From NCBI GenBank assembly GCA_963970005.1, contig CAXAMN010006447.1, forward strand, positions 135,723 to 199,722: a DNA stretch of 64,000 bases, given 5' to 3'. The first letter of the stretch is position 1. Each line of letters starts with the position of its first letter. This document shows, one piece after another, positions 43,401-48,606 of the stretch. The stretch comes from Durusdinium trenchii (taxonomy: Eukaryota > Sar > Dinophyceae > Suessiales > Symbiodiniaceae). The translations under genes and the position numbers were made by a program. The notes under the pieces were generated by a model. It worked only from the letters and a program-made list of their open reading frames with translations, was not told the DNA's origin and did not search any database.

Positions 43401-46400
43401 GCCATCAATCGAGTCTCTACCAATATCCAGTGGAGGACCGTTGGTGTGAAGAATCCCATGCGAAAATGTTTCATGTCTTTTGAGCGTGTAGTAGTGACGA
43501 AACATAAGCCCACAGGTGTAACATTCCAGTCCTGCCTCTGCGAGAGGAAGAGAATTGCCCGGTTCTGATGTGCTGAGTTCCTGCAGCCATGTGTCAACAA
43601 GATTGATTGAGCATCGAAGGGAGTCCATGTCCAAAGTGTGAAGAACGTCCATCTCATGCAGTTGAACAAGTCTTGCCTCGTGTCGGTGTAGTTGAGAGGC
43701 CATCCGCCCCCGCAGCACAGCAACCGGGTGTTGCAGGTGGTGCTCAAGAAAAAAGGCATGATGTGACTTGTGAGTCTGAAATGAGTGATCTCCTGCTGCT
43801 TGTCTCAGCATCGTGGTCATGGCCTTGGAGAAAATGGGAATACTGGTGCTGTCAGTACCTGTTGCATCAAGTCCATAGATCCCTATAGGAAGAATGCATG
43901 TTTGCCAAAGAGCCACCTTCTGTGCCGCGTGCATGGAGTTCTTGGAAAACCAACGATGCATTTGTTTGAATCGAAGTTTGCTTGCTTGAAGTCTGGCCTT
44001 CATCGTATCACGCTGAAAATTAAAATATCCCATCTGAATACCAAGATGTTCGTGCTTCTCTTTGATTGGAATTTCATGAAATGTGTCATCATCTTTTGGA
44101 ATGCGGAGCGCTTGATGATCCAGCTTCCTTTTCACATACAGCTTCCGCGCTTGTTGGTGTTTTGTGCCACCCCAGCGGACGACAACTGCAGACTTGTGCA
44201 TATTCACGGTCATGCCCAGCTGTTCCAGAATGGTGATCAGCTTCCCAAAACAAACCAACCCAAAGTGAAGTTCGTCAAAATCATGAAATATAAAGCAGGC
44301 ATGCCCGTCATCGGCATAAAAGGTGCAGCATTCCCTCATCCAATTGGTAGAGGTCTCCGCCGCCACACGTTCAAGTGCCAGTGCTATGAAGCATGCCCAA
44401 AAGAAGGGAGCACCTCTGCAGCCTTGTCTCACACCTCTATGAGTGGGTTGAACGGCAGAGAGTCCTTTCCATTGAACAATGTAGGAAGTTTCTGTGTGCC
44501 AACACAACAGAAGAGCTGAGAGATCTTGGGGAAGACCAAGGAGGTTAAAGGCCTCTTGCAGGTGTTCTCTGGGCATTGCATCAAAGGCGCCCGTCATGTC
44601 AAGAAAAAGTTGACATCCGCCAAAGACCGGAGGTTTTTTCTCCCCAGGTGCCTGTACTTTGCCAGCCTCATATCGCCATTTGTGATGAAGTGCTTGTACT
44701 GCCCTGGCATGAGCTTGGACACGGGAGATGGCTTCCCAAGTGCCTCTCCCAGGCAAATAGGCAAATTGCGGAAACCATGTGAGAGCACGAAGAGTATGTT
44801 TTTTGGCCTCGTGAACAAACATGGACATGATGGTCTTCGAAAGAGGTGTTTGCAAGGCAATGGGTCGCAGAGCTTTAGGTTCAATGACCTTCTTGTTGGG
44901 CTTGGGAAGGAGAACTACCCATCCTGTCCGCCATTCCCGGGGGATGTGGCCTGCAGCCAGCCATTGGGATAGCCAGGAGTAGAGCAAGCTGCCCAGTTCC
45001 TCAGCCATGGATTTGAAGCTGGGCGCCACGTGCGCAGGGACACTGGTGTGTCCATACAAGGAGCGCAGTGAGTGTGTGATGTCACCTGGTCCAAAAGGCA
45101 GTGCATGAAGGTGAAAGTTGACTCCTGGCAGGTCAGTCCCCGCATAAACCCCTTCCATGTAGTCAAGAATCCACCTCAGTTCGTCTTCAGGGGACATGAG
45201 CATACCCTCATGATTTCGAAGTTGAGGACGTGGGGGTCGATGTTTGGGCGTCAGGGAGTTGACCACCTTGAAGTAGCGTCGGGTGTCGTTGGTGGACCAG
45301 TGGTGCCTGGCGGTATCAATGGTGTCCTGAAGTTTCAGTTTTTTCGCTTCCCTGGCCGATTTGGTGGCCGCCCTCCGCCATCTTTGAATCCGAGTCACTC
45401 GAAGCCAAGAGCCAAAGATTTGCTCCTGCCTGGATGAGTGGTGAGCCCGCTGAGCGACTTCAGGAAGATGTAGCCGGGATAGTGTAGAGGCCCAGGACCA
45501 ATAGTTGGTGGTTGAAGGTTTGTCAGACCGCCCAGAAGGCTGGAAAGAAACACACGCATCCATCAGGACCTGGTTGAGAGCCTCCAGATTTGGTGTTTGA
45601 TCCCGAAGATTGTCAATCCGGTTGCCAAGGTCCTGACACCAGTGGTGCCAATCCATACTCTGAAGGTGCCAGTGCCGTTGAAGAAGATCTTGTTGGATCC
45701 TGTTCAGGCCCGAGGGAGGTGGCTTCCACCCCCGCCATTTGTAGGGAAGATTGAACAGAATCGGCACATGATCCTTTATGTGACCAAACTTGCCTGGGAG
45801 GTGTTCCAGGTAGATAGGTTTCTTCGTGATGGAGTCACTGGTTTTGTGTCGGACCATGACATAGTCAATCCGAGATAGATGCCCCAGGCCGCCCCGATAG
45901 GTGGGACCAAGCGAGGTGTCCCAGGTGTTGATGGCCAGGAGCCCCCGCCTGGGTAGAATGTCAGCCAAGAGATGTGCATCCTGGTGTTGAGTGCCAGAAA
46001 GTCGCCCTCGTCGGCCTTGGAAGTCATGTAGTCCGACACAGTGCGGGGTCCGAGGCAAGCTGCTATTGAAGTCACCGGCTAGGATGGCCACATTCCGTTG
46101 AGGAAGACCTGCCAATAGGCCATCCAAGGCGCCCAGAAGTCCGGAGCGTTTGTCCCTGCATTGCTGGTCAGATCCAGTCCATGGATGCTGGTAGAAGTTG
46201 ACCAGGTCAAGGCCCGTGGATTCAAGGTAGAGCCGGGCATGCAGAAGCCGCCCTGGAGTAACCTCCCTCCAGGAGAGCCGATCTGGAGGGCAGAAGGCCT
46301 TCCGGATGATGGTCAGAAGCCCTCCTGCTCGATCTTGAGATCCACTGTGGATATAGGCAAAGGTGTTGTCAGTCCAATCACCTGTGAAGCCCCACCGTGT

Positions 46401-47294
46401 GTCTTGAAGTTGAATTAGATCAAGTTGCTGTTGATGCAGCCATTGCCGGAGGATGTCAAATTTGTAGGTGCCCAGGGAGCCGATGTTCCAGCTGAGTCCT
46501 TGAAGCCTGTTCTTCCGTAGTTTGGCAGGTGGTGAGGAGTTGGGTGGTCCCAAGGAAGTCTTTGGAGTTTCAGTGACCTGCCAGGGAAGTGGAGTGACTC
46601 CAAGCATCTGGGCCGTATAGAGCTTCCCTTTGTACCATGTGTGCCCGTGAAGTTGGGCCCGCTTGAGTGCACGAATGTAGGATTTCTTCTTGGGAAAGTG
46701 CTGGCAATTGTCCAGACGTTGGTGTGTGGATCCAAGGCCACTTGGCTTTGCCGTGTTGGTTTGCTGAATGGCAAAGGTCTTGTTGGCTTCACCGGACCAT
46801 GTGGCAGGTCCGGAACCCTCGGGCCACCAGGGCATGGCGTTGGCATTGAGCTTTGTCTTGTAGTCCTCGAGGAAGAGCCCAAAGAGGCTGCCGAGGAGGA
46901 GGAGGTGTATGCCAGCCCTGGCTGGGGACTTGGGACCCCAGCTAGCTTCTGTCGAAGGTGCAAGGACCTGGGATGCGGTTCTCTTCCTCCAGAATCGATG
47001 TCCTCTCAAGGTAGGCGTGTTCTGGTAGTTCTCAAACCCCTGGAGGAGAAAGAAGGAAGTTGCCAGGAGGAAGGAGACCGCAAGCAAGATGACCGTGCCC
47101 TTCCCTGGAGCAGCCTCAAAGTGATGTTCTTGGAGAAGTCCTGCAGGAAGCCGGGCGTAGTGCCGGTAGAAGAGGATCTCCAGAATCCCGGTGAGCAGGA
47201 AAGCCAGGCTGACCATGAACGAAAGGGGGGGTCCTCACTAGCCCGTTCCTGTTGAAGGAATAGGGCCTGATAGCTAGTGGCCCTTATCATCATC

Positions 47295-47326
<32 letters not shown>

Positions 47327-47620
47327 CATCATCTATATCATCATCTATCTCTGTATTCTGTGCATCTCAAGTCACTGTGCTCCATCGAATGGTCCCAGTT
47401 GGAATGACATTGTCAGGGCCTGAAGTCCCACTGTACTCCTCCCCATTCACCTCCAAAAGATCATAGCCTGCTTCTGTCTTGAAGGCAGCAACTACAATCG
47501 ACTTTGCATTGCCCTCGGCCACGTCGATTTCACAGTTCTGGTTGTTTCGGTAGTTCGAAGGATAGCGAGGACTGTGGAGACATCCTTCGTCATCAACTTG
47601 ACAATTCCTTGGGCGCTACT
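28480..47620 (-). CDS. Large mosaic extracellular protein: CUB, kringle, CUB, SEA-like, TSP1, GCC2/GCC3 repeats
   Basis: Read from high to low coordinate on the minus strand, exons encode in order a CUB domain (47,375-47,615), a kringle (38,640-39,073), a second CUB (37,440-37,680), SEA-like helical segments (36,070-37,020), a Thr-rich linker with a TSP1 repeat (35,650-35,890), a beta-rich segment (34,690-35,290) and at least a dozen ephrin-receptor-like Cys-rich modules (29,560-34,590), with further coding pieces to about 28,480 (LRIVLNGRQLFGTGEALEVG). Known: all these modules are extracellular, disulphide-bonded adhesion or binding modules. Inferred: one gene, because every exon is on the same strand, nothing else intervenes except the LINE, and this architecture is typical of protist surface proteins. 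It could instead be two neighbouring genes. The N-terminus, signal peptide and membrane anchor were not found. Confidence 0.6.
29560..29700 (-). CDS. Cys-rich GCC2/GCC3 exon
   Basis: Encodes ACPIGTFTSLSGA, then DCEPCPAGTRGISEGLDQCE and ACPAGFVSRLEGSSIC: consecutive C-x-x-C-P-A-G-T/F modules of the type called ephrin-receptor-like or GCC2/GCC3. Part of the mosaic gene. Confidence 0.85.
29745..29940 (+). repeat. GGTTGGAGGCCATCGC repeat, locus 3 (array)
   Basis: About nine copies of the 21-base unit AGGTTGGAGGCCATCGCTACT, with GTCGCAAGT variants, lying in an intron of the mosaic gene between two Cys-rich exons. Confidence 0.9.
30040..30925 (-). CDS. Cys-rich GCC2/GCC3 exons
   Basis: Modules in several exons: CPPGEISSDSAPSCSPCELG with SECEPCPAGTHG (30,925-30,790), CLPGSYSEE (about 30,680), CTPCAAGSASASYGAASQLS with CEPCRPGFAAAAGSALC (30,560-30,390), and CEAGTYSTLDACKPCSVGEY with ECRQCDPGTFNDQ (30,190-30,035). 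Frames differ between exons, as expected with introns. An (AT)n run sits at 30,320-30,333. Confidence 0.85.
31020..31720 (-). CDS. Cys-rich GCC2/GCC3 exons
   Basis: Modules: CEPCPPGSSSEPGSISCTEC (about 31,700-31,640), ELCSPCPAGTVTVFPGATNC (31,510-31,450), ECPPGTYSENGTVCTACPAG followed by SFSILVAAGSLESC (31,355-31,245), and CPAGTYSETEGADSPTYCLG with CAAGAFSAPGSKFC (31,140-31,035). Each begins the CP(A/P)GT(Y/V)S pattern. Confidence 0.88.
31762..32240 (+). repeat. Long direct repeat, copy 1
   Basis: GAGGGCGCTGATGGAACTAT ... through GATATCGGAGCTGATCACTC ... to GGCGGTCATACCTAGGTGGG ... GCATTCGGATCC. It recurs at 33,216-33,545 with about 90% identity by eye. Copy 1 has an extra piece of about 130 bp (31,820-31,948) where copy 2 has a short TG run. 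Both lie in an intron of the mosaic gene. Confidence 0.9.
32460..33180 (+). other. Pyrimidine-rich intronic tract
   Basis: The plus strand is mostly C/T (TTTCCTCCTCTTTCC and similar) for about 700 bp between the two direct repeats. Open frames here are low-complexity Phe/Ser/Leu strings and are not genes. In the minus-strand transcript this is purine-rich. Confidence 0.6.
33216..33545 (+). repeat. Long direct repeat, copy 2
   Basis: Second copy of the 31,762-32,240 repeat, followed by a (TG)n run at about 33,552-33,571. Confidence 0.9.
33590..34130. other. Intronic stretch, nothing recognised
   Basis: No module of the mosaic protein and no repeat could be identified here. Confidence 0.35.
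34135..34590 (-). CDS. First Cys-rich GCC2/GCC3 exons
   Basis: Encodes GFFPDEEVWTCARCDPGYYA (about 34,570), RCETCEPGGYSSLPGSSRCE and TCKPGSYSNRLGTEAC (34,390-34,285), then CEECPMGFFSNRSGMSACEP and CVAGSFYNQSG (34,220-34,130). These are the most N-terminal Cys-rich modules seen. Confidence 0.85.
34690..35290 (-). CDS. Beta-rich extracellular segment of the mosaic gene
   Basis: About 35,240-35,025 reads SGGTVQLSSVASASSAELQN, VVELVAGSAGSLTFQAACAS and FTMTVEATIRDRAVN. About 34,945-34,695 reads IPVGQVWLPSAESLVLELQV and SFQEGESLIRLWASASGLRI. Alternating hydrophobic strands suggest paired beta-sandwich domains, possibly lectin-like; no named family is assigned. Confidence 0.6.
35340..35480 (-). CDS. 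Cys-rich linker exon
   Basis: Encodes GYHLVFISSQEAACLPCECG and ADSSGACKLCPRGDAC, a module with the same C-x-x-C spacing, between TSP1 and the beta-rich segment. Confidence 0.6.
35627..35896 (-). CDS. Thr-rich linker plus thrombospondin type-1 repeat exon
   Basis: A mucin-like TSTMTSTTSQTATFTTATLS linker is followed by NCQLSDWSEWGKCNRPCNGG, QTRTRTVAVAEQFGGTAC and DEVSCNTDEC. The WSEWGKC start, the RTRTV strand and the Cys spacing are diagnostic of a TSP1 repeat (35,651-35,812). WSEW is the usual C-mannosylation and heparin-binding face. Confidence 0.95.
   Translation of the reverse strand: MRTSTMTSTTSQTATFTTATLSTTNTPVNCQLSDWSEWGKCNRPCNGGNQTRTRTVAVAEQFGGTACAGDIYDEVSCNTDECSECIPGR
36070..37020 (-). 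CDS. SEA-like or surface-domain exons
   Basis: Minus-strand coding around 37,010-36,490 includes AWCNSRWLRIAEQMQQSMRR, SFNFGGQ-like text and MHGQLLLTVADAAAAQDAFE with ALRQGLA. A separate exon near 36,180-36,080 reads SINQALSDRSIAVTVSNVQN. Alternation of a beta strand (LLLTV, IAVTVSNV) with amphipathic helices recalls SEA-type autoproteolysis or dinoflagellate surface domains. That assignment is tentative. Confidence 0.45.
37430..37690 (-). CDS. CUB domain exon (second CUB)
   Basis: Reads GGPSYPSQYGNNEECTLQL, GGVLQVKHFETESNYDILIV and DGPDGVFSFSG. The SPxYPxxY-NN-xC start, the F-T/E-ESNYD core and the following VDG/FSG turn are those of a CUB domain. A GT donor is plausible after GRPS. The closing strand (VIWxSD) would be in the next exon. 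Confidence 0.88.
38365..38460 (+). repeat. TTGTTCCTAGTAGC repeat, locus 2
   Basis: Four imperfect copies of an about 28-base unit around CTTGTTCCTAGTAGC. Related to 27,815-27,912. Confidence 0.75.
38640..39073 (-). CDS. Kringle domain in three exons
   Basis: Exon 1 (39,073-39,009): CVEKMTGNGEDYRGCQAST. A 68-bp GT-AG intron (39,008-38,941) follows. Exon 2 (38,940 to about 38,820): RSGTACQRWDSNSPHLVG then SDLTENYCRNPGG. Exon 3 (38,712 to about 38,655): IWCFTSDPDVRWDYCD. All six cysteines, the CQRWDS..PH motif, NYCRNP and W-C-x-T-x-DP-x-VRW-x-YC of the kringle fold are present and in order. The second junction is not exactly placed. Kringles bind lysine-like ligands or mediate protein contacts, and are unusual outside animals apart from such protist mosaics. 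Confidence 0.93.
39659..39680 (+). repeat. (ATC)n at the LINE 3' boundary
   Basis: CGATCATCATCATCATCATC, about seven units, adjoining the 3' end of the LINE. Confidence 0.9.
39715..39770 (-). other. Two hairpins at the LINE 3' end
   Basis: Minus strand: GTCCC-TACG-GGGAC, a UACG-tetraloop hairpin, followed by GGATC-AAAAG-GATCC. They lie just past the stop codon and before the ATG/GAT repeat. By analogy with other LINEs they are likely recognition structures for the element's own reverse transcriptase (inference). Confidence 0.6.
39767..41977 (-). CDS. LINE second frame: ubiquitin-specific-protease-like domain and zinc finger
   Basis: Open for 736 codons. The first codon counted is TTG; the first ATG in frame is at about 41,962 (MDMETGEVSEMW). 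Residues 40-60 are Lys/Gly-rich, and 110-310 are acidic and disordered. From 315 a C19 (USP) peptidase core is seen: NPASACYMNSVVTGL (Cys327, matching the Cys box NxGNxCYMNS), LHLYICSEQKN, a 40-residue spacer, then CGHYCTAVLAGGFWWVFDDG (His531 and Asp546, matching the His box GHYxxY and the following Asp). A C-terminal C2H2-like finger CVICQSWPRDMNAHLEVAH and a CxC segment follow. The typical USP zinc cysteines are not seen. Known USPs remove ubiquitin. Here it could release the element's proteins or counter host degradation (inference). It overlaps the first frame by 308 bases and must be reached by frameshifting or reinitiation. Confidence 0.85.
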   Translation of the reverse strand: MPSFIMDMETGEVSEMWGALNQWVKMEVDEEKSAKRPRSITSNGGKGQGKGKGRKGQVKNQITNGESTPNTNNLLQVLSRLVLRREDTLQCLATETDFFVFFERGPRVHPTLHDDSDHNLASDTSKREDTPLEDPGSEGTAGRIGEEGSETSIHGLLRSLDPNIATPGIPEDRSGEWEQLLFPKDEVGSSEAGDGSPRGCSSHSPAGSAHPSTDAHSLATGGPDQALWGTAPGTTDSESHDHGHRQALRSDSMAGHLGLDQLTLHRDEGALAPAQPLRTLATDLGENETRDPAQDSSGSTSGQTAWGPLIKPGQAPLRPLTNPASACYMNSVVTGLVWSAQWAGGLSEDHWSNFPRVFETIADVSPEGAPLLLWADGQWTTLLSTWPEPFRQHDVIDFAHHLPNFLSCRWESRLEQDGEIRVVDQSALGCPLHLYICSEQKNGLLPTDLQGLISNWSLASFGLHGLTEPADVTCLHIDRFDSRGKKNRTRLSWDSKVWLPFFYNNKLGIDHIPFVVTAVSYHLGSEPTCGHYCTAVLAGGFWWVFDDGSVPEKFDRIPTVIQENCCLLWLNCTPHGGAEPVSNLTEESPILSEEEKLANIIHDPSINDDWHHKWLQAIDRLDADILVAHPGLCHRLVKKCVICQSWPRDMNAHLEVAHRELWEASQPTAEKCGAAFSAKAHPTRWCACQPYYTTELTEDHPCPCLRQFGILHLALRRSQPAQARTNLARLLDMTFS
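41670..47216 (-). CDS. LINE first frame: N-terminal hydrophobic segments, APE endonuclease, reverse transcriptase, C2H2 array
   Basis: 1848 codons from ATG at 47,216. Residues 1-17, 41-60 and 101-117 are strongly hydrophobic (MVSLAFLLTGILEILFY, TVILLAVSFLLATSFFLLQG, AGIHLLLLGSLFGLFLE). Residues 240-490 are an APE-type endonuclease: LSWNIGSLG (Asn244), LIQLQDTRW (Asp where Glu is usual), LAGDFNSS (D382, N384), RIDYVM (D451) and DHVPI (H483). Residues 765-1010 are the reverse transcriptase: VVLLPKPNKK, LFLDMTGAFDAM, GVRQGCRGAPFFW, FYADDG (968-971) and a thumb-side GMTVNMHKSAVVV. From about 1235 to 1790 there are eight or nine C2H2/C2HC fingers (for example CYTCGLMFRHYYTLKRHETF). An in-frame hydrophobic N-terminus is not usual for LINE polyproteins. 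Confidence 0.93.
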   Translation of the reverse strand: MVSLAFLLTGILEILFYRHYARLPAGLLQEHHFEAAPGKGTVILLAVSFLLATSFFLLQGFENYQNTPTLRGHRFWRKRTASQVLAPSTEASWGPKSPARAGIHLLLLGSLFGLFLEDYKTKLNANAMPWWPEGSGPATWSGEANKTFAIQQTNTAKPSGLGSTHQRLDNCQHFPKKKSYIRALKRAQLHGHTWYKGKLYTAQMLGVTPLPWQVTETPKTSLGPPNSSPPAKLRKNRLQGLSWNIGSLGTYKFDILRQWLHQQQLDLIQLQDTRWGFTGDWTDNTFAYIHSGSQDRAGGLLTIIRKAFCPPDRLSWREVTPGRLLHARLYLESTGLDLVNFYQHPWTGSDQQCRDKRSGLLGALDGLLAGLPQRNVAILAGDFNSSLPRTPHCVGLHDFQGRRGRLSGTQHQDAHLLADILPRRGLLAINTWDTSLGPTYRGGLGHLSRIDYVMVRHKTSDSITKKPIYLEHLPGKFGHIKDHVPILFNLPYKWRGWKPPPSGLNRIQQDLLQRHWHLQSMDWHHWCQDLGNRIDNLRDQTPNLEALNQVLMDACVSFQPSGRSDKPSTTNYWSWASTLSRLHLPEVAQRAHHSSRQEQIFGSWLRVTRIQRWRRAATKSAREAKKLKLQDTIDTARHHWSTNDTRRYFKVVNSLTPKHRPPRPQLRNHEGMLMSPEDELRWILDYMEGVYAGTDLPGVNFHLHALPFGPGDITHSLRSLYGHTSVPAHVAPSFKSMAEELGSLLYSWLSQWLAAGHIPREWRTGWVVLLPKPNKKVIEPKALRPIALQTPLSKTIMSMFVHEAKKHTLRALTWFPQFAYLPGRGTWEAISRVQAHARAVQALHHKWRYEAGKVQAPGEKKPPVFGGCQLFLDMTGAFDAMPREHLQEAFNLLGLPQDLSALLLCWHTETSYIVQWKGLSAVQPTHRGVRQGCRGAPFFWACFIALALERVAAETSTNWMRECCTFYADDGHACFIFHDFDELHFGLVCFGKLITILEQLGMTVNMHKSAVVVRWGGTKHQQARKLYVKRKLDHQALRIPKDDDTFHEIPIKEKHEHLGIQMGYFNFQRDTMKARLQASKLRFKQMHRWFSKNSMHAAQKVALWQTCILPIGIYGLDATGTDSTSIPIFSKAMTTMLRQAAGDHSFQTHKSHHAFFLEHHLQHPVAVLRGRMASQLHRHEARLVQLHEMDVLHTLDMDSLRCSINLVDTWLQELSTSEPGNSLPLAEAGLECYTCGLMFRHYYTLKRHETFSHGILHTNGPPLDIGRDSIDGRPTCRHCGEHFISWQNFRHHISSFACTNFDPTKAPPEQLHAFRTRLLDYYDGGDLEPLVRDRPLCYFLSQRCILCGFWSSRLQQMSAHMGRDHGDIYALMGDVLPNVVRARASSPCELCEQTFRSRTHTCPVKKQLGLALAYRKHREQFPASPPPVPQPPQRMEAQFSCGLCPRKFVTAAGLQQHQVLDHTHSTTTRTFVAGRDQVPGQTQCAHCHSKFLSLAALRHHIDGGHCSTPPDDDPPLLWHHPLIISGLHGGTFDHLMAYKSLIRRLGYICGLCGHQSGSSVSLLKHLGNHHNEHWPQATTYAEWLQTDSALRNLGCSCLRPPTTPHVCTVFTQLALFVHHDLTRLHGGSDELILSYALRLDLQVLSPTISLSFPDMDSKLATGLFAELIEDDTLCTALSTWCCLCGRQIDPRDMLQHLWNQHAKHANRGSLFYKYLTMFQVKQSTCSICKGHPTAAQCPILLQLASLLAILHHGHGDGGSLRDVGSTEPMGQDGGRRGEECQEAPIHHVEWREGAGKRKRKKRPGEEPDHQWRVHTQHKQPAAGPEQASAKARRHPPVSGHGDGLLRFF
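47288..47345 (+). repeat. (ATC)n at the LINE 5' boundary
   Basis: About 17 ATC/ACC/TATATC units directly outside the LINE 5' end. Confidence 0.9.
47375..47615 (-). CDS. CUB domain exon (first CUB)
   Basis: Reads NCQVDDEGCLHSPRYPSNYR, NNQNCEIDVAEGNAKSIVVA, AFKTEAGYDLLEVNGEEYSG and GPDNVIPTGTIRWSTV. The SPRYPSNY-x-NNxxC start, FKTEAGYDLLEVNG and IRWS end are a textbook CUB. It is the exon nearest the 5' side of the LINE, which therefore separates it from the kringle by more than 8 kb. Confidence 0.93.
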
Positions 47621-47629
47621 GTCTGGGCT

Positions 47630-48600
47630 TGGCCACCTTGAAGAAAAATGAGGCATCATGCTGAATAAAACATTACTGCTGCCGCGGTTGGTCGCACAAT
47701 CTGCCCTTAACCCGCCACACAACACGACGTAGATTCAAGAGTTTGGAATGCAATTGAATAAAGCGGTTTGGACAGGATAACAAAACCACAACACCTGCGA
47801 CCGCACAAAACCCATATCAACCACTCCACAACAATCACCTTTTTTCCTGGACAACTGAACTGTCAAGATGTCCAACAAGCGGCGCTTGTGTTCCACAAGG
47901 CCTGACAAGCGAGCGAACCAGGGCTACAACACATTACGCTAAAGCCCAAGTTGCCCATCTGTCACGCTCCAATCAGCACCAGACGTTGAGCCAACGAGAA
48001 TGAAAACCCATAGCAGCTGTAGCATAGCGGTTCGTGGTGCAACGCGCGCAAGTTTGGGGGTTGGCCAGGCGAATCTCTGCAGTTGAGCTCCGATTGTGAT
48101 AACTCAATACCACGCCAATTGCATGCCAACTTCTTGAGAGAAGCCTTCTGATAGCGGATCCGTTTTCGACTGCTGTCCTTTACGATGCCCATGTCAGCGT
48201 TGCACTTGTCTAACAACACCTAATTTGCGCTGGATGTTTGCATGCTGTCCACTTGTACGAAGCTGGAGCAAGCAATAATGGAGCTATATACAATCAAGTA
48301 AACCAGGGAAAGTCCCTGCGGGTAAGTGTTTGGATTAAAGGCCCCTTCGAGGATAACAATGCAAACGTTCAACGGGGATCTGGCAAATGAGATGAGACCG
48401 GATCCCATGACGGACACAGGTCGTACTGGTTGTGGTGACTTGAAATGAAGATTGATGCATAGGTTTGCATTTCACGTTAAACTATGCTTAACAAAAGAAC
48501 TGCCAAGGTGGGGGCACAGCAACGATTGATTCACCTCTGCGAAGGCAAAGCGTGCCAACTTTTGACTTCGGCCACACGTTGGGCAAGCTCTAAACATCCT
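47630..48600. other. No gene recognised
   Basis: Between the CUB exon and the stop of the flavin oxidoreductase gene. The minus frames 48,417-48,220 and 48,219-47,962 are open but of uncertain character. The N-terminus of the mosaic gene could lie here. Confidence 0.3.
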
Positions 48601-48606
48601 ATGGCC

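Larger units (their letters stand above)
39640..47345 (-). mobile_element. LINE (non-LTR retrotransposon) with endonuclease, RT, zinc fingers and USP-like protease
   Basis: A 7.6-kb element on the minus strand with two very long overlapping frames. Its 5' side abuts (ATC)n at 47,288-47,345 and its 3' side abuts (ATC)n at 39,659-39,680, so it lies in or ends with a GAT/ATC microsatellite rather than a poly(A) tail. The last 100 bases before the repeat form two stable hairpins. Both frames are intact, so this copy may be young. It lies within the mosaic gene between CUB and kringle exons, in the same orientation. Confidence 0.93.
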
